NCBI GenBank assembly: GCA_963816775.1
Contig: CAWFLX010000040.1
Coordinates: 1-64,000, forward strand
Direction of reading: 5' to 3'
Length of the DNA: 64,000 nucleotides
Source of the DNA: JAFAXD01 sp963816775
GTDB taxonomy: Bacteria; Pseudomonadota; Alphaproteobacteria; Rhizobiales; Xanthobacteraceae
The position numbers were made by a program, and so were the translations under genes. The notes beneath the pieces are model-generated. The model saw only the letters and a program-made list of their open reading frames with translations, had not been told where the DNA came from and made no database searches. This document shows, one piece after another, positions 49,212-58,428 of this stretch; the stretch's first letter is position 1; every line of letters starts with the position of its first letter.

Positions 49212-51227
49212 TCAGCGCACGCGCACCATGTCGGTATCGAGTGATGCGATGCCGTTGGCGAATTGCGGAACCCGTTTCGGCTTCGGCTGCGGCTCGACGG
49301 GTGCTTGGTCCCAACCGCCGGGCGGCGCTTTGACCGAGGTCGAATCCTCCGGCTGCGATTGGGTGATGAACGCTTCGATCGCCATGTTCATCGCCGCAAG
49401 GCTGTGCGCATCGAACTGCCGCGCGATCTCGTCACGTTTTCGGGCTGCGCCCGCGTCGCCCTGGCGTGCCGCCAGCGCGTACCATTTGTAGGCTTCAGCG
49501 GCATTTTGCTCGACGCCGGCGCCGCGTTCGTACAGCACGGCGAGATTGAATTGACTATCGATGACCCCGTGCATCGCAGCTTTCCGGAACCACTCTGCTG
49601 CGGCGGCCTGATCCGGCCTGCCGCCGGCCCCATGTGCGTAGAGCACCGCCAGGTTATGCATTGCCTTGGCGTTGCCTTTGCGCGCAGCCTCGAAATAGTA
49701 GGCGCGCGCCCGCTGCGGATCTTTGGCGACTCCGACGCCCTTCTCGTAAACACTCCCGAGCGCGAGTAGCGCCGGTGTCAGTCCCGCCTTGGCAGCGCGC
49801 TCCAGCCAAGCCACCGCTTGCTCGCCCGTCGCGGTCGAACTCGTGCTCCCGGTCAGGCGCATGCCGACCTCATAGGCCGCACTGGGATCGCCGCCGGCGG
49901 CAGACCTGACCAGCCGCGGGCCGATCGTAGGCGGCAGGTCCGCCAACAGGTTCTCGACCCTTTCGGCGACTTCGCCGAAGTGTAGCCCGGCGCTGTCGAG
50001 CCGCGGGCCGCGCTCCGCAGTCCTGACCTGCGGTGCGTTGAGCGAGACGCGTGCAGCCAGATAGGGTGCAACGAACACAAGCGCGCCCGCGAGCGCCGCC
50101 ACGAGGCCAACGCCCACCAACGCCTTGAGCACGACGCCGCTGACTTTGTATCGGCGCGCCGCCTCGCTCTGAGTGAGCACCTCCGGCCACGCCGCAACCG
50201 GCGACCCGGTGATCGGCGACACGGCGCGCGGATCGGCGCGGCCGGGTTGTCGCAGGCGTGCGAACCCGGGCGCATCGATTGCAGGGATGGCCGCTTCCAA
50301 CTCGGGGTCAGGGATCGGCGTAGAATCGGGCACTAGCGTGGGCTCATGGGGCTCTGCCGGTGCGGGAGTCGGCACCGGAGCGGGCTCCGGCACGGAAGCC
50401 GGGATGGGCGCCGCATGCCTCGCCGTCGCGCGATCGCGAATGTCGTTCTCAAGGCTCGCCATTCGTTCGAACAAATCGTCGATCGTCCCATGGACCGCCG
50501 CGAGCGAATCTTGGGTGCGACGCGTCGCCACCGAGTGGGTCTGCTGCAACTCGGCGAGATCGCGCTCGACGTTGCAGCCCGGGACCCGCATTCGCCCCGA
50601 TGAGCACTGCGCCGTCTGTGCACGTACTTCTTTGACCTCGTTGATCAGGTCCGCGATCCCGCGCTCGATCGAATCGAGGCTGCCGGAGTTGGCCTCGGAC
50701 ACCGGCCTGGTCGGCTTAGGGGCGCGCGCCACGCCCGGCCGGGACGCGTTCGCTTGCTGGACTTGCAGGACCTCGATTTTCTCGGTCAGGATCTCGATCA
50801 GGCTCGCCAGGTTGCGAACCGTGCGCCGACGGTTTTCCGTGCGAAACGCGGCGATAGCATCGGCGATCGACCCGATGCGCTGCTCGAGGTTGCCGATCGC
50901 GTCCGAAGCGGCGCTCGCCACTGGCGGCGATCCGCCGCTCACCTGCTCCGTCAGGGCGCGCACATCGCGGTCGAGGCTTGCCAGCGCATCCGCGGACGCG
51001 ACATGCGCAACGATGCTGTGCAAACCGGCAATGGCGGTCTCGATCCCCTCTTCGGATTGTTCCTGGACAGAAGGTCCAACTGGTTGGCGAACGCGATCGA
51101 GCCGATCGACCTTGCGGCTGAGCCCATCGAGCTGTGCGCTGATTGCATCGAGCGACGATGTCGCCGGCGACGGCGTTTCGTGCGTTTGCGGGGGCACCTT
51201 GCGGTGCCAGGGTGCGGTCAATTTCAT
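49212..51227 (-). CDS. Membrane protein with coiled coil and SEL1 repeats (PodJ-like)
   Basis: This 671-residue protein has a cytoplasmic N-terminal coiled-coil part with several heptad runs (about 20-280), a Pro-rich stretch (PIPASVPEPAPVPTPAPAEP), one membrane segment (VLKALVGVGLVAALAGALVF) and a C-terminal SEL1/TPR array of at least four repeats (AYEVGMRLTG; ALLALGSVYEKGVGVAKDPQ; AMHNLAVLYAHGAGG; SQFNLAVLYERGAGVEQNAA; AYKWYALAARQGDAGAARKR). The architecture resembles PodJ-type polarity proteins with periplasmic SEL1 repeats. Protein-protein scaffolding is inferred. Confidence 0.8.
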   Translation of the reverse strand: MKLTAPWHRKVPPQTHETPSPATSSLDAISAQLDGLSRKVDRLDRVRQPVGPSVQEQSEEGIETAIAGLHSIVAHVASADALASLDRDVRALTEQVSGGSPPVASAASDAIGNLEQRIGSIADAIAAFRTENRRRTVRNLASLIEILTEKIEVLQVQQANASRPGVARAPKPTRPVSEANSGSLDSIERGIADLINEVKEVRAQTAQCSSGRMRVPGCNVERDLAELQQTHSVATRRTQDSLAAVHGTIDDLFERMASLENDIRDRATARHAAPIPASVPEPAPVPTPAPAEPHEPTLVPDSTPIPDPELEAAIPAIDAPGFARLRQPGRADPRAVSPITGSPVAAWPEVLTQSEAARRYKVSGVVLKALVGVGLVAALAGALVFVAPYLAARVSLNAPQVRTAERGPRLDSAGLHFGEVAERVENLLADLPPTIGPRLVRSAAGGDPSAAYEVGMRLTGSTSSTATGEQAVAWLERAAKAGLTPALLALGSVYEKGVGVAKDPQRARAYYFEAARKGNAKAMHNLAVLYAHGAGGRPDQAAAAEWFRKAAMHGVIDSQFNLAVLYERGAGVEQNAAEAYKWYALAARQGDAGAARKRDEIARQFDAHSLAAMNMAIEAFITQSQPEDSTSVKAPPGGWDQAPVEPQPKPKRVPQFANGIASLDTDMVRVR

Positions 51228-51536
51228 TTAGCCACTCTGTCAATCGCGGCTGCGAAGCGCGCGTTCGCGCGACGACCGCGAAGCAACCCCAGGAAGTGCG
51301 CATGTCGTCAAAGCTGACGGGACACGCGGCCTCAAGCCCGAACGCAGTCTTAAGTTTTAAGGTAAACAGCCGGTTAAGTGCCGCGCAGGAACACATCGGC
51401 CGCGGCGCGATCACGACCAAGTGTGTCGGATTTGCCACCTTTACGGCCGCCCAAGGCCCATGAACAATGTTGGCGTCCCTTCGGTGCCGCAGGGCCCCGG
51501 AAGTTTGGGATCGTGACGCGAGCCGGGAGAGAACCG

Positions 51537-53333
51537 ATGCCGACCTATAAGGCGCCAGTCGACGACGTACAGTTCCTGCTCAACGACGTCCTTCATGTCG
51601 AGCGCTACGACAACCTTCCGGGCTTCGCCGACGCGTCCGCCGATGTCGTCGCCGCAATTCTGGGCGAAGCGGCGAAGTTTTCCGAACAGGTGCTGGCGCC
51701 GCTCAATCGCGTCGGCGATCTGGAAGGCTGTAAGCGGCACGACGATGGCCGGGTCTCCACCCCGAAGGGATTTAAAGATGCCTACAAACAGCTCTGCGAC
51801 GGCGGTTGGCTCGGCCTCTCGGCCCCCGCCGAATATGGCGGACAGGGGTTGCCCGCAACGCTGTCAGCCTGTGTCAACGAATTTCTGATCTCGGCGAACA
51901 TGGCGTTTGCCATGTATTCGGGACTGGTGCAGGGCGCGGTGGCGGCACTGCTCACGCATGGCGACGAGACCCAGAAGAAGAAGTTCGTGCCCAAGATGCT
52001 GGCCGGCGAATGGGCCGGCACCATGAACCTGACGGAGCCGCATTGCGGCACCGACCTCGGGCTTCTGCGCACCAAGGCGGTGCCGCAGGCCGACGGCAGT
52101 TACCAGATCACCGGCACCAAGACCTTCATCTCCGGCGGCGAGCAGGACCTCACCGACAACATCATCCATCTGGTGCTGGCGCGCATCGAGGGCGCGCCGC
52201 CCGGCACTAAGGGGATCTCGTTATTCGTGGTTCCGAAGATGTCGATCAAGCCTGATGGCACGTTGTCCGGACCGAACGGGGTCTCGTGCGGCTCGATCGA
52301 ACACAAGATGGGCATCCACGGCAATTCGACCTGCGTGATGAACTACGATGGCGCCACGGGTTGGCTGGTCGGCGAGGCGAACCGCGGCCTCAATGCGATG
52401 TTCACGATGATGAATGAAGCCCGGCTCGCCGTCGGGCTGCAGGGGCTGGCGCTGTCGGAAGTCGCCTATCAGAACGCGGTCACCTACGCCAAGGACCGGA
52501 TGCAGGGCCGCGCGCTGACCGGACCGAAATTCCCCGACAAGCCCGCCGATCCAATCATCGTCCACCCGGATATCCGACGTGTGCTGATGTCGATCCGCGC
52601 GTTCAACGAAGCGGCACGCGCGCTCGTGCTCTGGGTTGCGCTCAACGGCGACGTCGCGCATCGCTCCGGCGACGCCAAGGCGCGGCAAGCCTCCGACGAC
52701 CTGATGGGGTTGCTCACGCCGGTCATCAAGGGCGTTCTGACCGACACCGGCTTTGCCAACACGGTTGCGGCACAGCAGGTCTTTGGCGGCCACGGCTATA
52801 TCGCTGAGAATGGGATGGAGCAGTTCGTGCGCGATGCGCGCATCGCAATGATCTACGAGGGTGCCAACGGAATCCAGGCGCTCGATCTGGTCGGACGTAA
52901 GCTGGGAAAGGACGGCGGGCGCGCCGTGATGGCATTCTTTGCCGAGGTGCAATCCTATCTCAAAGAGCGCGTCGACAACGCCGCGCTCAATCCGTACCTC
53001 CATCCGCTCGGCAAGGCGCTCGCTCATCTCCAGCAGGCCACGATGTGGTTCATGCAAAATGCGATGAAGGCGCCCGACAACGCTGGCGCCGGCTCGACCG
53101 ACTACATGCATCTGTTTGGCCTGGTGGCGCTCGGTTACATGTGGTGCCGTATCGTCGAAGCCGCGAATGCGAAGCTTGCGAACGGCGCCGGTGACGAAGC
53201 CGATCGCCTCAAGGCTAAGCTGGTCACCGGGCGCTTCTTCATGGAGCGCATGCTGCCGGAAACCGCGACCCATCTGGCTCGCATCGAGGCCGGTGCCAAG
53301 TCCACCATGGAGCTGCCGGCGGAGGCGTTCTGA
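51537..53333 (+). CDS. Acyl-CoA dehydrogenase, long form with C-terminal extension
   Basis: First gene of a fatty-acid oxidation operon. The ATG at 51,537 has GGAGAG upstream and gives 598 residues, the length of the FadE-type group with an extra C-terminal domain. FAD and substrate motifs: GWLGLSAPAEYGGQGLPATL, GTMNLTEPHCGTDLGLLRTK, ITGTKTFISGGEQDLTDNII, and the catalytic Glu in RIAMIYEGANGIQALDLVGR. It introduces the trans-2 double bond in acyl-CoA, passing electrons to ETF. The next gene begins two bases after its stop. Confidence 0.92.
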   Translation: MPTYKAPVDDVQFLLNDVLHVERYDNLPGFADASADVVAAILGEAAKFSEQVLAPLNRVGDLEGCKRHDDGRVSTPKGFKDAYKQLCDGGWLGLSAPAEYGGQGLPATLSACVNEFLISANMAFAMYSGLVQGAVAALLTHGDETQKKKFVPKMLAGEWAGTMNLTEPHCGTDLGLLRTKAVPQADGSYQITGTKTFISGGEQDLTDNIIHLVLARIEGAPPGTKGISLFVVPKMSIKPDGTLSGPNGVSCGSIEHKMGIHGNSTCVMNYDGATGWLVGEANRGLNAMFTMMNEARLAVGLQGLALSEVAYQNAVTYAKDRMQGRALTGPKFPDKPADPIIVHPDIRRVLMSIRAFNEAARALVLWVALNGDVAHRSGDAKARQASDDLMGLLTPVIKGVLTDTGFANTVAAQQVFGGHGYIAENGMEQFVRDARIAMIYEGANGIQALDLVGRKLGKDGGRAVMAFFAEVQSYLKERVDNAALNPYLHPLGKALAHLQQATMWFMQNAMKAPDNAGAGSTDYMHLFGLVALGYMWCRIVEAANAKLANGAGDEADRLKAKLVTGRFFMERMLPETATHLARIEAGAKSTMELPAEAF

Positions 53334-53335
53334 TC

Positions 53336-54493
53336 ATGGACGTCCTCAACGTACCTCGGCCCGCGTGGATGACCGAAGATCTGGTGCTGCTCGAGGATCA
53401 GGCGCACCGTTTCATGGCGGCGGAATTTGCCCCCCACGTGGAGCGGTGGAACGAGGATCATCTTTATCCGCGCGAAGTGTGGGGCAAGGCCGGCCAAGCC
53501 GGGCTCCTGTGCGCCGGCATCCCGGAGGAGTACGGCGGCGCCGGCGGTACGTTCGCCCATGAGGCGGTGATCGACCGCGAGTTTTCGCTCGCGGGGCTCG
53601 ACGCCTTCGGGGGCCCGCTGCATTCCGGCATCGTGGCCCCTTACATTCTGCGTTACGGCACCGAAGAACAGAAAAAGCGCTGGTTGCCGAAGCTCGCGAC
53701 TGGCGAGTTGATCGGCGCGATCGCGATGTCCGAGCCGGGTATCGGATCGGATCTGCAGGCGGTGCGTACGACCGCGATTAAGAAGGGCAACGGCTACCTG
53801 CTCAATGGTTCGAAGACCTTCATTACCAACGGACAGCATGCCAACCTGATTATCGTGGTGGCCAAGACCGACCCCAAGGAACGTGCCAAGGGCGTTTCGC
53901 TGATGGTGGTGGAAACCGACGATGCGCCGGGTTTTCGGCGCGGCCGCAGGCTCAAGAAGCTCGGGCTCGACGCCGCCGATACCTCCGAGCTGTTTTTCGA
54001 CGACGTGGCGCTGCCAGCCGAGAACCTGCTCGGCACGCAGGAAGGTCAGGGCTTCGCTCAGCTCATGAGCGACCTACCGCAGGAGCGATTGATCGTCGCC
54101 GTCCACGCCATGGCCATGATCGAGCGGGCGCTGCGGTTGACCATCGACTACGTCAAGGAGCGGCAGGTGTTCGGCAAGAAGGTTATCGAGTTTCAGAACA
54201 CGCAGTTCGTCTTGGCGGAATGCAAGACCGAAGCGACGCTCGCCAAGGTCTTTCTCGACCATTGCATCGGCCAACACATCACGGGCAAGCTCGACACGGT
54301 CACTGCCTCGATGGCGAAATACTGGATCACCGACACGCAGGGAAAAATAATCGACCGTTGCCTGCAATTGTTCGGCGGCTATGGCTATATGGAGGAATAT
54401 CCGATCTCGCGCATGTACCGGGACGCCCGGGTAATGCGCATTTATGCCGGCACCAACGAGATCATGAAGGTTCTGATCGCGCGAAGTTTGTAG
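53336..54493 (+). CDS. Acyl-CoA dehydrogenase, LCAD-like
   Basis: This 385-residue dehydrogenase complements the longer enzyme. GLLCAGIPEEYGGAGGTFAH, AIAMSEPGIGSDLQAVRTTA and LNGSKTFITNGQHANLIIVV are FAD/substrate motifs. LPQERLIVAVHAMAMIERAL carries the Glu that is catalytic in long-chain (LCAD-type) enzymes, and the terminal YAGTNEIMKVLIARSL replaces the YEGT of short-chain forms. It probably prefers long or branched acyl chains. Positioned two bases after the first dehydrogenase and 25 before the thiolase. Confidence 0.92.
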   Translation: MDVLNVPRPAWMTEDLVLLEDQAHRFMAAEFAPHVERWNEDHLYPREVWGKAGQAGLLCAGIPEEYGGAGGTFAHEAVIDREFSLAGLDAFGGPLHSGIVAPYILRYGTEEQKKRWLPKLATGELIGAIAMSEPGIGSDLQAVRTTAIKKGNGYLLNGSKTFITNGQHANLIIVVAKTDPKERAKGVSLMVVETDDAPGFRRGRRLKKLGLDAADTSELFFDDVALPAENLLGTQEGQGFAQLMSDLPQERLIVAVHAMAMIERALRLTIDYVKERQVFGKKVIEFQNTQFVLAECKTEATLAKVFLDHCIGQHITGKLDTVTASMAKYWITDTQGKIIDRCLQLFGGYGYMEEYPISRMYRDARVMRIYAGTNEIMKVLIARSL

Positions 54494-54518
54494 AGCTCCG
54501 TCACCAGGAGAAGCCCCC

Positions 54519-55727
54519 ATGACCGACGCATTTATTTATGACCACGTCCGCACTCCGCGCGGCCGCGGCAAGCCTGACGGTGCCCTGCACGAGGTGACCG
54601 CACTCGATCTCGCGGCCCACGCGCTCGCCGCCATCAAGGATCGCAACGAACTCGAGCCGACCTTGGTCGACGACGTGGTGATGGGTTGTGTCGATCCGAT
54701 CGGGGAGGCCGGCGGCGTGATCCCGCGCGCGGCCGCGCTCAAGGCCGGCTACGGCGATAAAGTACCGGGCGTGCAGCTCAGCCGGTTCTGCGCCTCCGGG
54801 CTCGACGCGATCAATTTCGCCGCGGCCGAGGTGATGTCCGGCCAGCACGACATGACGATTGGCGGCGGCGTCGAGTCGATGAGCCGCATCGGTATCGGCG
54901 CGTCCGGCGGCGCGTGGCCGATGGATCCGTCGATCGCCGTTCTGACCTATTTCATGCCGCAGGGCATCTCGGCCGACCTGATCGCCACCAAGTACGGCTT
55001 TTCGCGCGACGACGTCGACGCCTATGCGGTTGAGAGCCAGAAACGCGCCGGCCACGCCTGGGAGAAAGGCTACTTCAAGAATTCGGTGGCGCCGGTCAAG
55101 GACGTCAACGGCATCACGCTCTTGGCGAAGGACGAGCACATGCGGCCGTCCACCACCATGCAGTCGCTGGCGGCGCTGAACCCGTCATTCGTCATGATGG
55201 GCGAGCAGGGTGGGTTCGACGCGGTCGCGACCCAAAAGCATCCGGAGATCGAGTTCGTCAATCACGTCCATCACGCCGGCAACTCGTCTGGCATCGTCGA
55301 TGGCGCCGCCGCGGTTCTGATTGGTAACAGGGAGGGCGGCAAGGCCAGCGGCTTAAAACCGCGCGCCAAGATCCGGGCGTTTGCCAACATCGGTTCGGAG
55401 CCTGCGATCATGCTCACCGGACCGGTGGACGTGACCAAGAAGGTGCTCAAGCGCGCTGGCATGGAGGTCAAGGACATCGATCTCTTCGAACTCAACGAGG
55501 CGTTTGCGTCGGTGGTGCTGCGCTTCATGCAGGCGTTCGACATCGACCACGCCAAGATCAACGTCAACGGCGGCGCCATCGCGATGGGTCATCCGCTTGG
55601 CGCGACCGGCGCCATGATCTGCGGCACCGTGCTCGATGAGCTCGAGCGGCGCGGGTTGCAGACAGCCCTGGTGACGCTCTGCATCGGCGCCGGCATGGGC
55701 ACCGCAACGATCATCGAACGGGTATGA
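54519..55727 (+). CDS. Acetyl-CoA acyltransferase (thiolase)
   Basis: This 402-residue thiolase cleaves 3-ketoacyl-CoA with CoA to give acetyl-CoA. The nucleophile is C91 in SRFCASGLDAINF, the His is in NGGAIAMGHPLGATGA, and the second Cys in LVTLCIGAGMGTATII. FMPQGISADLIATKYGFSRD is typical of the FadA-type branch for long chains. GGAG precedes the ATG. It ends the chemical chain started by the dehydrogenases; the FadJ-like enzyme follows after a cupin gene. Confidence 0.94.
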   Translation: MTDAFIYDHVRTPRGRGKPDGALHEVTALDLAAHALAAIKDRNELEPTLVDDVVMGCVDPIGEAGGVIPRAAALKAGYGDKVPGVQLSRFCASGLDAINFAAAEVMSGQHDMTIGGGVESMSRIGIGASGGAWPMDPSIAVLTYFMPQGISADLIATKYGFSRDDVDAYAVESQKRAGHAWEKGYFKNSVAPVKDVNGITLLAKDEHMRPSTTMQSLAALNPSFVMMGEQGGFDAVATQKHPEIEFVNHVHHAGNSSGIVDGAAAVLIGNREGGKASGLKPRAKIRAFANIGSEPAIMLTGPVDVTKKVLKRAGMEVKDIDLFELNEAFASVVLRFMQAFDIDHAKINVNGGAIAMGHPLGATGAMICGTVLDELERRGLQTALVTLCIGAGMGTATIIERV

Positions 55728-55734
55728 CGCCAAA

Positions 55735-56199
55735 ATGCCCAAGATCGACGTCGCCAAAGCGCCTGTGCGCACCACCACGATCTACCCTGAGGAGTTCAAG
55801 CACGTCTGCCACGGGCGCGAGAAAGCGGCGCTCGGCAACGTCGCCGGCCTCACGCAGTTCGGCGTTAACCTGACACGCCTAAAACCGGGCACCGCTTCGG
55901 CGCTGCGCCACTGGCATGAGAACGAGGATGAATTTGTTTTTGTGATCGAAGGCGAGCTCGTTCTGATCGAGGACGACGGCGAGGTTTTGCTGAAGCCGGG
56001 CGATGCCGCGGGGTTCAAGGCCGGCGTTCCGAACGGGCATCATTTGGTCAACAAAACGAACCGCGACGCGGTGTACCTCGAAGTCGGCACGCGCGCCCCC
56101 AGTGAGCATGCGCATTATCCAGATGTCGATCTCGATTTCATTCGTGAAGCGAATGGCACGATGCGCCTTTCGCACAAATCAGGCGAACCATATCGCTGA
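55735..56199 (+). CDS. Cupin-domain protein within the beta-oxidation operon
   Basis: This 154-residue single-cupin protein has SALRHWHENEDEFVFVIEGE as cupin motif 1 (two His, one Glu) and PGDAAGFKAGVPNGHHLVNK as motif 2. These residues usually hold a divalent metal. It is placed between thiolase and FadJ genes with spacers of 7 and 12 bases, so it is co-expressed with fatty-acid oxidation. A role in detoxifying or sensing a metabolite is possible, but the reaction is unknown. Confidence 0.85.
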   Translation: MPKIDVAKAPVRTTTIYPEEFKHVCHGREKAALGNVAGLTQFGVNLTRLKPGTASALRHWHENEDEFVFVIEGELVLIEDDGEVLLKPGDAAGFKAGVPNGHHLVNKTNRDAVYLEVGTRAPSEHAHYPDVDLDFIREANGTMRLSHKSGEPYR

Positions 56200-56211
56200 G
56201 GGAGTCCCGCC

Positions 56212-58419
56212 ATGACCAACTTCAAGTACGAGGTCGACCAGGATGGCATCGCCCTCATTACCTGGGACATGCCAGGCCGCTCCATGAACGTCCTGAACGC
56301 GGATGTCCTGGCCGAACTTCAGGCATTGCTGGACAAGACGACGGCGGACGCCGGCATCAAGGGCGTGGTGGTTACCACCGGCAAGGATACGTTCTCGGGC
56401 GGTGCCGATCTCACCGTGCTGCAAAAGCTCAGCAGCCAGTTCGAGCAGGTCCGCAAATCCCAGGGTGAGGAAGCCGCGGCGCTGATGTTCTTCGAGGAGA
56501 GCCGCAAAGCGTCGGTGCTCTATCGCAAGATCGAGACCTGCGGCAAACCTTGGGCGTGCGCCATCAACGGCACCGCCGTGGGCGGCGGCTTCGAGCTGGC
56601 GCTCGCCTGTCACTATCGGGTGGCCAGTAATGACCCGCGCACCCGCGTCGGCCTGCCGGAGATCAAGGTCGGTTTGTTCCCGGGCGCCGGCGGCACGACC
56701 CGCATCGCCCGCATCCTGCCGCCCGCCGATGCGCTGCAATACCTGCTCAAGGGCGACCTGCTGCGCACCGACCGCGCCCAGAAGATGAAGTTGATCGATG
56801 CCGTCGCGCCGACGGCCGATCTGGTGAAGACCGCCAAGGATTGGATCAAGGCCGGTGGCAGCGCCAAAAAGCCATGGGACGCTGACGGCTTCCGGCCGCC
56901 GGGCGGGGCGGTCTATTCCAAGGCCGGGATGATGACGTTCCCGGCCGCCAACGCGATCTATCGGCGCGAGACCTACGACAACTATCCGGCTGCGCGCGCC
57001 ATCATGCAGGTCGTCTACGAAGGCCTGCTGGTGCCGTTCGATCACGCGTTGCGGATCGAGCAGCGCTGGTTCGCCAAGATTGTGCGCTCGCCGCAGGCCG
57101 CCGCGATGACGCGCTCGCTGTTCGTGTCGATGCAGGAACTCAACAAGGGCGCCCGCCGCCCCGCCAACGTTCCGCCGGCGCGCCTCAAGCGGGTCGGCAT
57201 CATCGGGGCTGGTTTCATGGGCGCCAGCATCGGTTATGTGACGGCGCAGGCCGGCATCGATGTCACGCTGATCGATCAGGATCAGGCGAGCGCCGACAAG
57301 GGCAAGGCCGTTTCCGACAAATTGATCAGCGAGCAGGTCAGTCGCGGGCGCGCCAGCGCAGCCGACCGCGACGCACTGCTCGCCCGCATCACGACGACGG
57401 CGGATTACGGAGCGCTGAAGGATTGCGACCTCGTGATCGAAGCCGTGTTCGAGCGCCGCGACGTGAAGGCGCAAACCATCAAGAAGGCGCAGGACATCAT
57501 CGGCGACAAAATCATCTTCGGATCAAACACATCGACTTTACCGATCACGTCGCTCGCGGGTGATTTCAAAGACCCGGCCCGTTTCATCGGCATTCATTTT
57601 TTCTCGCCGGTCGAAAAGATGATGCTGGTCGAGATCATTCTCGGCAAGCATACCGGAGACGCCGCGCTCGCCACCGCGATGGACTATGTGCGCGCGATCA
57701 AAAAGACCCCGATCGTGGTCAACGATCAGCGCGGCTTCTACACCTCCCGGGTGGTCGGCACCTATATCCGTGAAGGCCATCTGATGCTGAGCGAAGGCGT
57801 CCCGCCGGCGATGATCGAAAACGTCGGCCGCATGGCCGGCATGCCGGTCGGCCCGCTCGCGCTCAATGACGAAGTCGCGATCGATCTGGCCTGGAAGATC
57901 CTGCAGGCAACCGAGGCCGACCTCGGCCCGCACGCGCTTGATCCTCGACAGAAAGCCCTGCTCGAGCAGATGGTGGAGAAGAAGGAGCGTTACGGCCGCA
58001 AGAACCGCAAGGGATTCTACGATTATCCCGACAAGGGTCCCAAACGCCTGTGGCCCGGTCTCGCCGATCTGCAGGCCAAGAAGCTCGATCCGGACTCAAT
58101 CGACATTGAGGAGCTCAAGCAACGCCTGCTTGGCATCCAAGCGTTGGAGACGGCGCGCTGCTTTGAAGAGCACGTGCTCACCGATGTGCGCGAGGCCGAC
58201 GTCGGGTCGATCCTCGGCTTCGGGTTTGCGCCTTTTTCGGGCGGTACGCTCAGCTACATCGACATGATGGGGGTCAAGCAATTCGTCGAACAGTGCCGCA
58301 AGCTCGAGGCGAAATACGGCGACCGTTTCAAGCCGGCACAGCTCCTTCTCGACATGGCCGCCAAGGGCGAAAGCTTCTACAGCCGATTTGCGCCAAGCGG
58401 GCATGAAAAGGCGGCGTGA
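56212..58419 (+). CDS. Bifunctional enoyl-CoA hydratase / 3-hydroxyacyl-CoA dehydrogenase
   Basis: This 735-residue enzyme carries the second and third beta-oxidation steps. The N-terminal crotonase domain has KGVVVTTGKDTFSGGADLTV (oxyanion hole) and GLPEIKVGLFPGAGGTTRIA. The NAD-binding Rossmann motif is VGIIGAGFMGASIGYVTAQA at about residue 325. The dehydrogenase His is in RFIGIHFFSPVEKMMLVEI. GSNTSTLPITSLA and MPVGPLALNDEVAIDLAWKI follow. The domain order is that of FadJ/FadB alpha subunits. GAGGGAG precedes the ATG. Confidence 0.94.
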   Translation: MTNFKYEVDQDGIALITWDMPGRSMNVLNADVLAELQALLDKTTADAGIKGVVVTTGKDTFSGGADLTVLQKLSSQFEQVRKSQGEEAAALMFFEESRKASVLYRKIETCGKPWACAINGTAVGGGFELALACHYRVASNDPRTRVGLPEIKVGLFPGAGGTTRIARILPPADALQYLLKGDLLRTDRAQKMKLIDAVAPTADLVKTAKDWIKAGGSAKKPWDADGFRPPGGAVYSKAGMMTFPAANAIYRRETYDNYPAARAIMQVVYEGLLVPFDHALRIEQRWFAKIVRSPQAAAMTRSLFVSMQELNKGARRPANVPPARLKRVGIIGAGFMGASIGYVTAQAGIDVTLIDQDQASADKGKAVSDKLISEQVSRGRASAADRDALLARITTTADYGALKDCDLVIEAVFERRDVKAQTIKKAQDIIGDKIIFGSNTSTLPITSLAGDFKDPARFIGIHFFSPVEKMMLVEIILGKHTGDAALATAMDYVRAIKKTPIVVNDQRGFYTSRVVGTYIREGHLMLSEGVPPAMIENVGRMAGMPVGPLALNDEVAIDLAWKILQATEADLGPHALDPRQKALLEQMVEKKERYGRKNRKGFYDYPDKGPKRLWPGLADLQAKKLDPDSIDIEELKQRLLGIQALETARCFEEHVLTDVREADVGSILGFGFAPFSGGTLSYIDMMGVKQFVEQCRKLEAKYGDRFKPAQLLLDMAAKGESFYSRFAPSGHEKAA

Positions 58420-58428
58420 TCGCGGTAG

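Noticed and set aside
56179..57474. 431-codon minus-strand frame opposite the FadJ-like gene
   Set aside because: Composition dominated by Arg, His and Ala, typical of antisense frames at high GC; the plus strand is a textbook bifunctional enzyme.
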